Assembly (NCBI RefSeq): GCF_033473495.1
Contig: NC_088936.1
Span: 1 to 64,000, forward strand
From: Cercospora beticola
Taxonomy: Eukaryota > Ascomycota > Dothideomycetes > Mycosphaerellales > Mycosphaerellaceae
Direction: 5' to 3'
Length of the DNA: 64,000 bases
Part shown: piece by piece, positions 54,082-64,000 of the stretch
Position numbering within the stretch: position 1 is the first letter of the stretch
How the letters are laid out: each line of letters starts with the position of its first letter
Notes under the pieces: generated by a model
Seen by the model: only the letters and a program-made list of their open reading frames with translations
What the model was told of the DNA's origin: nothing
The model's database searches: none
Made by a program: the position numbers and the translations under genes

Positions 54082-54256
54082 TATAAGAGCGGGTTACGTA
54101 ATATTACGTATATTACGTAATATTACGTAATACTTAGGTTACGTAGTAATATACTAAAGATTTATAACTTAGAGCTATCTATACTTACTAAGCTCGGATA
54201 TTATATCTTTTTAGCCGAGAGATAATAAAATAAAGCTCTAGGATTTTACTATTATA
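54082..54256 (+). repeat. 3' LTR of TRIM-like element, with 45-bp expansion
   Basis: 175 bp. It equals the 5' copy plus 45 bases inserted after TATAAGAG; the insert consists of reiterated TTACGTAATA words. The difference in LTR length is fully explained by this insert. Confidence 0.8.
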
Positions 54257-54262
54257 TCTACT

Positions 54263-54457
54263 TATAAGAGTAGAGTATAGTAATATATTAAGTGCCTCTA
54301 GACTCTCTATCTAGAGATATTAAGAATAATTCTTATTTTCTTAGTTTATATACGTTCTATATACTTTTATTCTATACTAAGTATAAGTAGTACTAGCTAT
54401 TATACTTTAATACCTAGTAAGCTATACCTCTCGAGCTATATACTTCTAGCTCTTATA
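54263..54457 (-). repeat. 3' LTR of inverted Gypsy copy
   Basis: 195 bp, from TATAAGAG to CTCTTATA, the reverse complement of the LTRs of element 1. CTACT precedes it and is the expected target duplication; its partner is outside the window. Confidence 0.88.
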
Positions 54458-57400
54458 ACTATCTCCTCTTTCTAATAGAGCTATCTTAGCTTATAGAGGA
54501 AACTATATATTTCTATTATCTTAGTATAGTATCTAGTATATTCGTACTACTTCTTATATATATAAATATTAAGTCGAGTCTTAGCTTATAGCTAGTTACT
54601 ATATAGTAACTCTCCGTAGTAACGGGCTTATTAATAGTATATACTATCGGCGCTCGTACTACGAGGCGCTAGTATACTATAAATTCGTTATATACTCTTT
54701 ATATATTTTCTCTATTAACTATTTATATTTAGTAAGCTCTTTATATCCGACTTATACTATATACTTAACTATTTAGTACTTCTCTCGTACGTAACCTATA
54801 AGTAATATATCTTCTAAGAGAGCTACCGCTACTCTTACTACTAACTATCTCTCTTATATAGTAGATAACCTACTAAAAGTAGAGGATAACGACTACTAGC
54901 GCTACCTTCTATACCTTATAGATTATAAGTTATATAGTTCGTATACGTATCGTATACTTCGAGTCTACTAACTTCTTATATCTAGCCGTCGAGCTACGCT
55001 ATAATAGTAATATAAAGCTCGGCTAGTAGCTAAACTATATTCGCTATAGTAAGTCTAACTATAAGTATATCTACGTTACTAATCTAGACCTTATAAAGTA
55101 GGCGTAGCGCGCGCGTACTACTACTATCTACTACGTACGAGTAGGCGCGCTATACGCTTCTAGTAGCTCCGCTACTACTTTAATAATATAGATAAGGCTA
55201 TTACTACTACTTTTAAGTACCTATAGAGCAACTCGGGTAAGTCTACTAGTATCTTCTCTATACTAAAGAAAACTAGTAAGACGCTAGCTACTAGTATACT
55301 CTCTACTAACGAGCTCGTAGTAACGAGTATAGGCCTCGCTATCTAGTATAGTATATTTAAGCTAGAGTATAAGGTATATCTTATATCCTACTAGTTACTT
55401 ACTTCTTTTATATAGTACTAATTCGTATAATAGAAGCTCCGCCTACTTAGTATTTCTAGCGAAGCTCTAGACCTCGCTATCGCTTCTATCTACTCTAGCT
55501 AGTCTACTTAGAATAAAGAAGAGCTCTCTAAGCTCGAAATAGATAATAAGAAGAAGAGTAAGAAGAATAATAATACTATAGATATAGATATAGATAGTAA
55601 GTAGCCTATAGGCCTTACGCTCTTCTTCTACTAAGCTCTTATAGTACTCTTATATCTCGCCGGCTCTAGACTATATACTTCTATTACGCGTAGTATATAC
55701 TATACCTATAGGTACTATAAATAAATATCTTCTCTCCTTTTATAATATTTTAGTTTTTTAAGTTCTCGTATCTTAGTAGTTCTTATATCTTAGTAATACT
55801 TAGCGTTTAGAATTCTTAGAATTTTCTACTATTCTACTAACTACTAGTATTACTATTTCTTCTATAGTTTCGCTTTATATATAAGCTACTTAGTTTCGCG
55901 TTATACCTCGAATATATTAAGTATCTTATAATCTCCGATATATTCTACTAGCTTCTAGGTATTATATTTCTCTAGCTACTTATACTATCGAACTAGATAC
56001 TTCTTTATATCTTTCTCTATATAGCTTTCTAGTATCCTTTCGACTTTCTATTCGCTTTACTTATCTATAAGTAGTAAGCTAGTAGCCTATATATCGCTAC
56101 TTTACTAGAGTTCTAAAAGAGATATATAGAAGATATTATAAATCTACGAGCCGATTAGTAGAGCTAGGTAGTACGCCTACTTTCCGACTATATTAATAAC
56201 TTTAAATAGTCTAGCGAATCTATCTACTAGCTTCTTCGATAGTACTTTTAACTAGAGGTTCTTTATAAATAATAGGACTAAGTTGCTAACTTTAAATTCT
56301 ATCGGCTAGTACTTCTAATTAAAGTACTTAGTCTAAGATTTGCTTACTTATTACTAGCGCTTAGTTAGCTCTTTATAGTTCTGCTTTAACCTCTCTATAG
56401 TATTCTTTGCTACTAGTATCTCTCTTCGAAGAAGCGCGTCTCGAGCTTCGCCTACGTCTCTCTTATATATTTCTATAGAAAGGTCTAGATTAAACTTATA
56501 TACTACTCGAAATAGCGATATCTTAAGTATAGTATTCGTACTATTATTATATACGAATTCTACTAATAATAGAATAGACGCCTAGTCGTTCTATCGCTTA
56601 CTATAATAGATACGTAGATACTACTTAAGTATCTAGTTTATATACTCGGTTTAACTATTAGTCTATAGGTAGAATATAGTACTTAGTCTACGTTTTATAT
56701 ATATCTTATAGTAGAAGTCTAACTAGAACTAGCTAGTAAAGACTAAGCTTCTATCGCTTATAATACTAGCTAGTATACTATATAGTTATATTACCTTATT
56801 AATTAGAATATCTATAAGCTCTACGCTAGTATAGTACTTTATTATTCGGACGAAAGTTACTATCTTCGAGTAATAATCTATAATTATAAGGATCGTATTA
56901 AAGATATAGCCGTTCTACTTACTAGGTAGAAGATCTATAATAAAGTCTATAGATAAATCCTTCTAAGAATAGTTAGATAGTAGGAGTATAGCTATCTCGC
57001 TATAGAAGTAATAGCGCCTCGCTTTTACTTTCTAATAGCTACTATACTACTTAACGTACTACTTTACGTTATTACTAACTTCTAGCTACTAGTACTTCCG
57101 CTTAACTAACTCTACTATCTTATTCTTACTAAAATAGCCTACTAGGATATCGTTATAGTATATAAAGATTACCTACGTTTATAATACTAGGTCGTTTAGT
57201 AGATATAGAGCCTCTTCCTAGTATATATAGCTATTCTTAATAGTATATTTCTCGTTCGCTATACTTTTACGTTCGGCCTACTTATATAGTACTTTTGCTT
57301 TCGGATCGAGCTATACTAATATAGTAGTATACCTAATAATTATATCCGAGACGTTAGTATATAGCTACTTTTACGTAGTAATAGTACTAGTAACTTATAA

Positions 57401-59434
57401 GAGTAGAGTAAAGCTAAACGGACGAGCCGAATAGTTAACTACTACTATAATATATCTACTATTAGATAGCGCTATCTCCCTACTCTTAACTACTATTATA
57501 ACTACCTTTAGAGTATCTAACTAAGCCTAGTAAGTAGCTTTTATATAGGTAATAACTAGGCTACTTATAAGTATAGTACTCTATACTTAGAGTTTCTACT
57601 ATAGTAATAGTAGGAGGTTACTTATTTCCTTCGCTTCTTATATATAGTCGCTACGTCTAGATAGCGTATCGGCTAGGTTAAGCTTACTAGCTTAATAGCT
57701 AATAGTAAAATTAAAGAGAGCGAGGAATATCGCCTACTTTACTTATCTACTTATAAACTACTTAACGCCTATAAATCTCTTAAAGTTAGTATAATTAATA
57801 AGTATCTTAACCTTATATATAGTACTTTCGAGATATAGTTGCTATACCTTAAATACTTTAACTACTACGAGTAGTTCCTTATTATAAACCTCGTAGTTAT
57901 ATTTAGTATTAATTATCTTCTATAAGAAGAAGGTAATTAGATACTATTCTACTTCGAATAGTTAGCTTAGGATACCGGCTACTACGAAGTTAGAAGTATC
58001 GGTTTTAACTTATAGATATAGTATAGAGTTAAAGTATCTTAGTAGTAGTATAGTCTAAAATCGATTCTTTAGCTTATAGAACGTCTACTTCTTAGCTACT
58101 CTCTACTTAATTAGCTCTAGCTTCTTTCTATTCTTTATACTCTTTAATAGCGCTATTAAAAGTACTATAACTCTCGAATATTCGAAGATAAATTAATAGT
58201 AGAAGTTCGCGAATCTAAGAAAGGATTAAACTTCTATTAGTATAGTTAGAGTTAGCTATAAGGCAATTATAGCTACTCTACTTAGATCTATCGTAACGCT
58301 ACTAGTAGTTACTACGAATCTAAAGAAGTCGACCTTTTTTTAGAAGAACTTATACTTAGAACGCTATATATAGAGTCTAAACTTATAGAGCCTTTTAAGT
58401 ATAGCGTATATATCTCGTATATATTCCTCGCGTATCCTACTATAGATTAGGATATCGTCTAGATATACTATATAGCTTATATCGACTAGCTCTACTAGTA
58501 TATAGTTAATATATACTTAGAACGTCGCTAGTATATTTATTAAGCCGAAGAGTATTATCTTATACTAGAAATAGCTATAGTACGTATAAAATATAGTCTT
58601 CTAGTAGTTATTTAGCTTAATCCGAATATAGTAGTATATATCGGCTAAGTCTAAGGACGTAAACTATATAGCTTCTATAAGCCTATCTAGCGTCTTACTA
58701 ATTAGAGATAGTAGATACCGGTTCTTAATAGTAATCTCGTTTAGCCTATAGTAGTCGATATATAACTATAGCTTACTATTCTTCTTTATTATAAATAGGA
58801 TAGGCGTACCTACTTTGCTATTAGAACGCTCGATCTAATTGTACTCGAGTTCTATTTTTAGGTACTTCTTAAGCTTATCTAATTCTTATCTTAACTAGTA
58901 ATATAGTAGATAGAATAGTAGTATAGTTCTAGGCTATAAGTTAATCGTATACTCTATACTATTAACTAGCTTACTTCTTATTTCCTCTATCGGATTAAAA
59001 ATATCGTTAAAACGATAGAACTCCTTAGAGATAAGCTTAACCTTATTACCTATTTTGCTTAGGCTTACTATAAATACTACTAGTACCTTCTAAAAATCCT
59101 TAAAGAACTTATAGGCTTCTTAGACTTCGAACTTACTAAAACGATCGTTACTATATAGCTATTTATCTATAGCGCTACTAGCTAGTATACGCTAAGTACG
59201 TTACTATAGATAGCCTAAGATTACGTTAGGAGTTAGTATATTATATATATAGAAGATACTACCTATAGATTGCTCTTTACTACTAGAGTCTACGATCTAT
59301 ATATATATATAGTACGTACTATAATAGTACTCTAATTTACTCGTAAAGGTAGTAACTAGTAGTAGAGCTATATTTAGTTTTATTAGTAGGTTATACTATA
59401 GTATAAAGGCTTTTAATATTATATTAATATCTAT
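54263..59434 (-). mobile_element. Second Gypsy copy, inverted, interrupted at its gag end
   Basis: Same family as element 1 but on the minus strand. The 3' LTR is at 54263-54457, the polypurine tract at 54458-54480, then integrase, RNase H and reverse transcriptase follow at the same spacing; the complement of the YLDD motif lies at about 58,440-58,475. Homology to element 1 stops at about 59,434, in the region equal to about 48,110 of element 1, so about 1.6 kb including the 5' LTR is missing from the window. The remainder may lie beyond the Copia element that begins there. All domains are closed by RIP-type stops. Confidence 0.88.
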
Positions 59435-62400
59435 TAAATTATATTCTCGTAGGTACTCGTTAGATAGATATAATATAGTAGAAGTAGAGATAATAAGTAG
59501 GAACTAACCGAGTTAATTATATTAGTTAGTTATAGGTTATATCTTACTCCTAAAATAGGTATTAGCTAGGTTATATAACCTAGTATTATATAACCTATAT
59601 TATCTAATCCTAATCTCTAAAGTATCTCTTAGAATATCTAACTAGACTATACTTTCTAATACTTCTACTTAGGCTAGATAGTTTTCTACTTATATTCCTA
59701 TATTTAAATCTATCTCTAAATTATAATAAGTTATTAGGTACTATAGTTATATAGTTAGAGCTATATATCTAATCTATCTTAGTTTAACTCCTTAGCCTAG
59801 TATTATATATACTATAGTAACGTTAATACTAGAGTATATACCTTTTATTTCTCCTCTAGGCTTTTCTCTTTTAGACTATATATAGATTCCTAGATCCTAA
59901 TTACTTATTATATATAGCAAGCTACTTCTCCTATAGTATAACTCCTAGGCTTAGTTTTATACGTACTATAATATCTCTAATATTATAGAACGTATCTTTT
60001 ATTAATTATCCTAAGGTCTAGAGTTTAATCTATAGTTAGAGTATAAATCTTTTGCCTTTCTTTATATAAGCTAGAGTTGTTTTATAAACTCCTAAAACTA
60101 TAGCCTATTCTTTAGTTTAGTTAGGCTATTAGTAACTATTTCTTTTATTAGAATATATTCTACTATAACCTTCCTCTACTACTAGAGATATCTAATATAG
60201 TTATATATAATATTAATATATTTAGATCTCTTATAGGTATATATATTCTTAATAAGAGTTAAAGCTACCTAATTATCTCCTATAATTTATATTAGCTTTA
60301 GTTCTCTTACTATATTAGAATATACTTTTATAGTTAGTTAGAATAGGTATTCTCCTACTAACTCTATATAGTCTATCTCTCTTAAGAGTACTACTAGGAA
60401 CTAAGATTGCTTTATATATATATTTATAGCTATATACTTAGCTTCTATTATTAATATTATAATAGACTTTTACTTCCTACTTATCTAAGAAACTAGAGCT
60501 CTATAAAGGAAGAAGATACTCCTAAGAATTAAAACTCTATCTGCTTTATCTATTATATAGTTAGAGTCTAAATATTCTATTAGGCTTCCTCTATTTCTTC
60601 TAAATATTAGTTCTAAGTCTTAGAATAACTTTAAGTATCTTACTAGTTTCTTTAGAGCTTATATATACCTCTTAGTTAGGTCTAAGATATATAAGCTTAA
60701 CTTTCTAAGAAAGAAAGTAATATCTAGTCTTATTATAACTATAAGCTATATCTAGGTACTAGTTTAGCTTTAGTACTCTATCTTATTCTCTCTCTTATTA
60801 TATAAGCCTATTAGTTTTAGGCTATTATAACTATCTATTAGTAAAAGAGTTAGGTTAGCTATCTCCTTAGTTATTCTTAGCTTTATAAAGTTCTCCTAGA
60901 TAAAGTATTCTTAATTAAGCTTTAAAGTTCTAGCTTATCTATTTTTTATTAACTTTATTCTAAGGATTTTCTCTAGTTCTTTAAGATCTTTAATCTTAAA
61001 TATCTTATCTAGCTATTCCTTAAACTAAAGTATATCTTCTAGCTTTAGTACTATAATTAGAATATTATCTATATAGGTTAGGATTAGAATATTCCTTTCC
61101 TAGTAAATAAGAAAGTATAGGTCTACTTCTAATTATATAAACCTAATCTATTTTAACTTTAAGATATAGAGTTTATTCTAGTCTCTTACTACTTACTTTA
61201 GTCTATATAAGCTTCTTAGAATTTATAGGACTATATTAGATAGAATCTTAACTCCTAGTAGTAGAATTATAAAGATTTCTTCTTAAAGTTTGCTCTTAGT
61301 AAATATATTATTTATATCTACTTAGTAGAGTTCTAGATCCTTTTTATAAACTATAGCTATAAATACTCTTAAGGTATTATATCTAACTATTAGTATAAAG
61401 GTCTCTTAGAAATTAACTCTAAACTTCTAAAAGAAACTTCTTATAACTAGTTTTGCTTTAAACTTCTTAATAGCTCTACTAATTAATCTCTTTATATTAA
61501 ATACCTACTTAGATATAATAAGGTTTGCTCCTTTAAGTAGAATAACCTTTATCTAGGTATTATTACTTCTTAATATAGTTAGTTCCTTTTAGACTATATT
61601 CTTCTATATATATTTCTATTTAGGATTCTAAATTACCTCTTTATAGAACTTTAGAATAGATACCTCTTATCTCTATATAGAGACTTAAGGAGCAATTACT
61701 ATAAATATAGACTCCTAAACTTCTAATAGAGCTTCCTAAATCTACTTCTATTCTTAGCTTTAGACTTAGCTTAGGAATACCTTATAATACTTAGTACTAG
61801 GCTCCTCCTTCTATCTATATTCTCTCTATCTCTTCTAAAGTACTTATCTTATTACTATACTATAAGCTTTTAGCTCTAGGCCTAGTTCTTTATTTAAGAT
61901 AAATCTCCTTCTCTTTTAGCTATAAGTTTAGTTTTAGTTTCTCTTCTAATCTCTATTTCCTTATAGGTCCTACTATATAATATTTAATCCTTTTACTTTA
62001 GAATATAGTCTCCTACTAGTACTAGAACTAGCTTATCTATTAACTTCCTAGCTTAGCTTAGGTAGTTTAGTAGTTCTACTTTTCTTCTACTAGAGTTATA
62101 GTTCTCTAAAGTTTTCTTCTTCTAGATTCTCTATTCTCTAGTACTTCTTCTTATTCTTTAGTAGAAGTAGTAACTATATAAAAAGTATTTAGCTAGGACC
62201 TATAGGTTTAGTTACTATAGCTATAGGTATAGTAGTTATAGAAAGTATAACTACTATTAGCTTCTTTAGAAGTCTACTAACTAGGTTTCTAATAGGTATA
62301 CTACTTACTTAATTAAGCTTAGGAATATTTAGCTCTATATCTCTTTCTTTCTTATACTTAAACTAAGTAGTAGTATTATAGACTTTAATAGCTCTTATAT

Positions 62401-64000
62401 TAGGCTTCTAGAAGAGCTATATTTTAGTAGTATTAGAAATATACCTAATAAATATAGTATCTTTACTTCTATTTATTAGTTTATCTAATCTTATTTCTAC
62501 TAGCTAGAACTTAGGATCTATATAGACTACTACTTTATAACTCTAAACTCTAAAGTATAATACTAAGAGTTAAATACTTAAAAAGGCTTCCTTAGGTAAT
62601 ATTTTAAATCTATTAATTTCTAGGCTATTAGAAAAGGAATTTCTAATAACTATATAGGCTACTAAAGCTTCTAGCTAGAATTTAATAGGTATATAGGTAT
62701 CTTCTAGTATTACTCTTATATAGTCTTTAGAAGTTTAGATTAACCTCTTAACTACTCTATTCTAGATAGAATTATATACTTTAGTTATATAGAAGGAAAT
62801 TCTATATTCCTTCTCCTACTACTTTAGTATAGTAAGAAGCTCTCTTACTCTATTACTTTTTATAATTTAGAGAGAGTTTCCTAATTATAGCTTAGCTTTT
62901 ACTTTCTAGTCTTTAAGGATACTTAGTATATCTTCTCTAGACTTTATTAGGAAAGTCTATTTCTTTCTTAAGAAGTTATTAATAATCTTAAGCTACTATT
63001 TATATTCTAATCTTAAGATAGGTAAAGAACTATAAATATTAATAGAAACTAGAGATAACTTTTAGAGTTTCCTTTTAGTTTCTTTCTCTTTATATTTCTT
63101 TATCTTTACTAAGAAATATACTCTATAAGGTTAGTATTCCTTTAGAATAGAAATCTAAGCCTTTAAGTTAAATATTTTATATAGGTTTCTAAGAAGACTT
63201 TCTCTAAAATATATAAGTCTTCTATACTAAAGCTTCTACTATTCTTAGGTCTTTTCTTAGGCTTTAAAAGTATAGGCTTTATTCTTTTATTTTTAATTAA
63301 AGTATAATATTATAAGCTCCTATAATATATTATTAATCTCCTTAATAAATAGTACTCCTTCTAATAGTTTTATCTAAATAACTAGTTTCCTAGATAATAA
63401 AATAAGTATAAATTTTAGTAGTTAAATACTATACTATTAGCTAAATTAGTTCTAAGAAACAAGATTTACTCCTAGACTAGATATAAAGAGAATATTCTTA
63501 AGAATAATCTATTTTCCTCTTTTCCTATCTATTACTATATTTCCTATATATATAGCTATTAGATAGCTACTTCTAACCTTAATCTACTTTTTCCTCTAAA
63601 GAGATTTTAGTTCTCTAAAAAGTAATTCTTAGTTAGTTATATATAATAAAGTATAGAAGTTAAGTAGCTATCTTAATAGTATATACTTACTTTTTGCTTC
63701 TATAGTTAAATATATAACTTTATTAATATTATTATCCTCTAATAGAGATTAAGATACTTTAGATACTATAGAAGGCTCTATATCTTCTTAGATAGTATAT
63801 ACTTTCTTAGAAAACTTCCTTAAAGTTTGTTCCTTTTTAAGAGATTAGACTTTTAAGCTAAGTTTCTTTACTATTTCTTTTAATACTTCTTTATTTAGTA
63901 AAGATCTCCTTCTAAATATACTCTCTCTAAATAGTATTCTTCTCTTCTCTACTCTACTAGCCTATTTTAAGTTAATAGTTCTCTTAGCTTTATTAAAGTA
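59435..64000 (-). mobile_element. Ty1/Copia-type retrotransposon remnant, RIP-mutated, continues past window
   Basis: Minus-strand sequence in Copia order. An RNase H block reading SRK-stop-KSIIILIIEAKYIA (usual SxKQxxxALSxxEAEYIA) lies at about 60.44-60.49 kb. A reverse transcriptase motif ILTYIDNILIIV (usual YVDD) lies at about 61.05 kb. Sequence from about 61.4 kb to the window end should be the remaining RT, integrase and gag, with many stops. The left end is where homology to the Gypsy copy breaks, at a TA that may be a RIP-changed terminal TG. I could not delimit its LTR. Confidence 0.7.

Larger units (their letters stand above)
53590..54256 (+). mobile_element. Small non-autonomous LTR element (TRIM-like)
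   Basis: 667 bp bounded by direct repeats of 130 bp (53590-53719) and 175 bp (54082-54256). Both begin TATAAGAG and end CTATTATA, and TCTAC duplications flank the whole (53585-53589 and 54257-54261). A polypurine tract (AAGAGAAGAGGATAGT, 54066-54081) directly precedes the second repeat. The 362-bp interior has no coding capacity. The termini and polypurine tract resemble those of the Gypsy elements beside it, so that family may have mobilised it. The sequence is RIP-mutated like its surroundings. Confidence 0.8.

Noticed and set aside
46097..64000. Expressed protein-coding genes in the AT-rich block
   Set aside because: No long open frames survive; recognisable domains are transposon-derived and carry stops at Trp, Gln and Arg codons.

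Overview
The window starts with an exact telomere, about 27 CCCTAA repeats, so it is the left end of a chromosome or contig. Short spliceosomal introns of about 46-72 bp, the gene families present, and AT-rich blocks that look like repeat-induced point mutation (RIP) all point to a filamentous ascomycete. The mix of secreted enzymes, small cysteine-rich secreted proteins and a HET gene suits a plant-associated Dothideomycete, possibly Mycosphaerellales; that placement is inference.

Layout. 1-160: telomere. 161-about 2030: AT-rich block almost without CA or TG dinucleotides. About 2031-46,096: a gene island of normal composition. About 46,097-64,000: a heavily RIP-mutated repeat block. It holds a complete Ty3/Gypsy element (46,497-53,292, 195-bp LTRs, target duplication CTAAC), a 667-bp non-autonomous LTR element (53,590-54,256, target duplication TCTAC), a second Gypsy copy in inverted orientation (54,263-about 59,434), and a Copia-type element that interrupts it and runs off the window.

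The gene island mixes conserved single-copy genes with accessory genes. Conserved: LIP2-type octanoyltransferase, POP7/Rpp20, AIM6-like phosphodiesterase, PLP2-type phosducin-like protein, SEC21 gamma-COP and a NOP6-like RRM protein. Accessory: a PhyH dioxygenase, a GH29 fucosidase, a P450, a GH54 arabinofuranosidase, a secreted alpha/beta hydrolase, two small secreted proteins, a Thr-rich surface protein, a DHA1-type MFS transporter, a single-module NRPS, a secreted intradiol dioxygenase and a HET-domain gene. MFS, NRPS and dioxygenase are adjacent and may form a small secondary-metabolite cluster.

The most striking feature is selective decay. The PhyH, GH29, Thr-rich and HET genes each carry in-frame stops, and all but GH29 also carry frameshifts; GH29 has lost its 3' end. 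The dioxygenase appears frameshifted in its signal peptide. The housekeeping genes between them are intact. Many of the stops fit C-to-T or G-to-A changes. The HET gene also carries three copies of a domain resembling the winged-helix lobe of KptA/Tpt1, and the NRPS adenylation domain lacks the usual amino-group-binding Asp. All exon borders were read by eye from splice signals and reading frame and are unverified.
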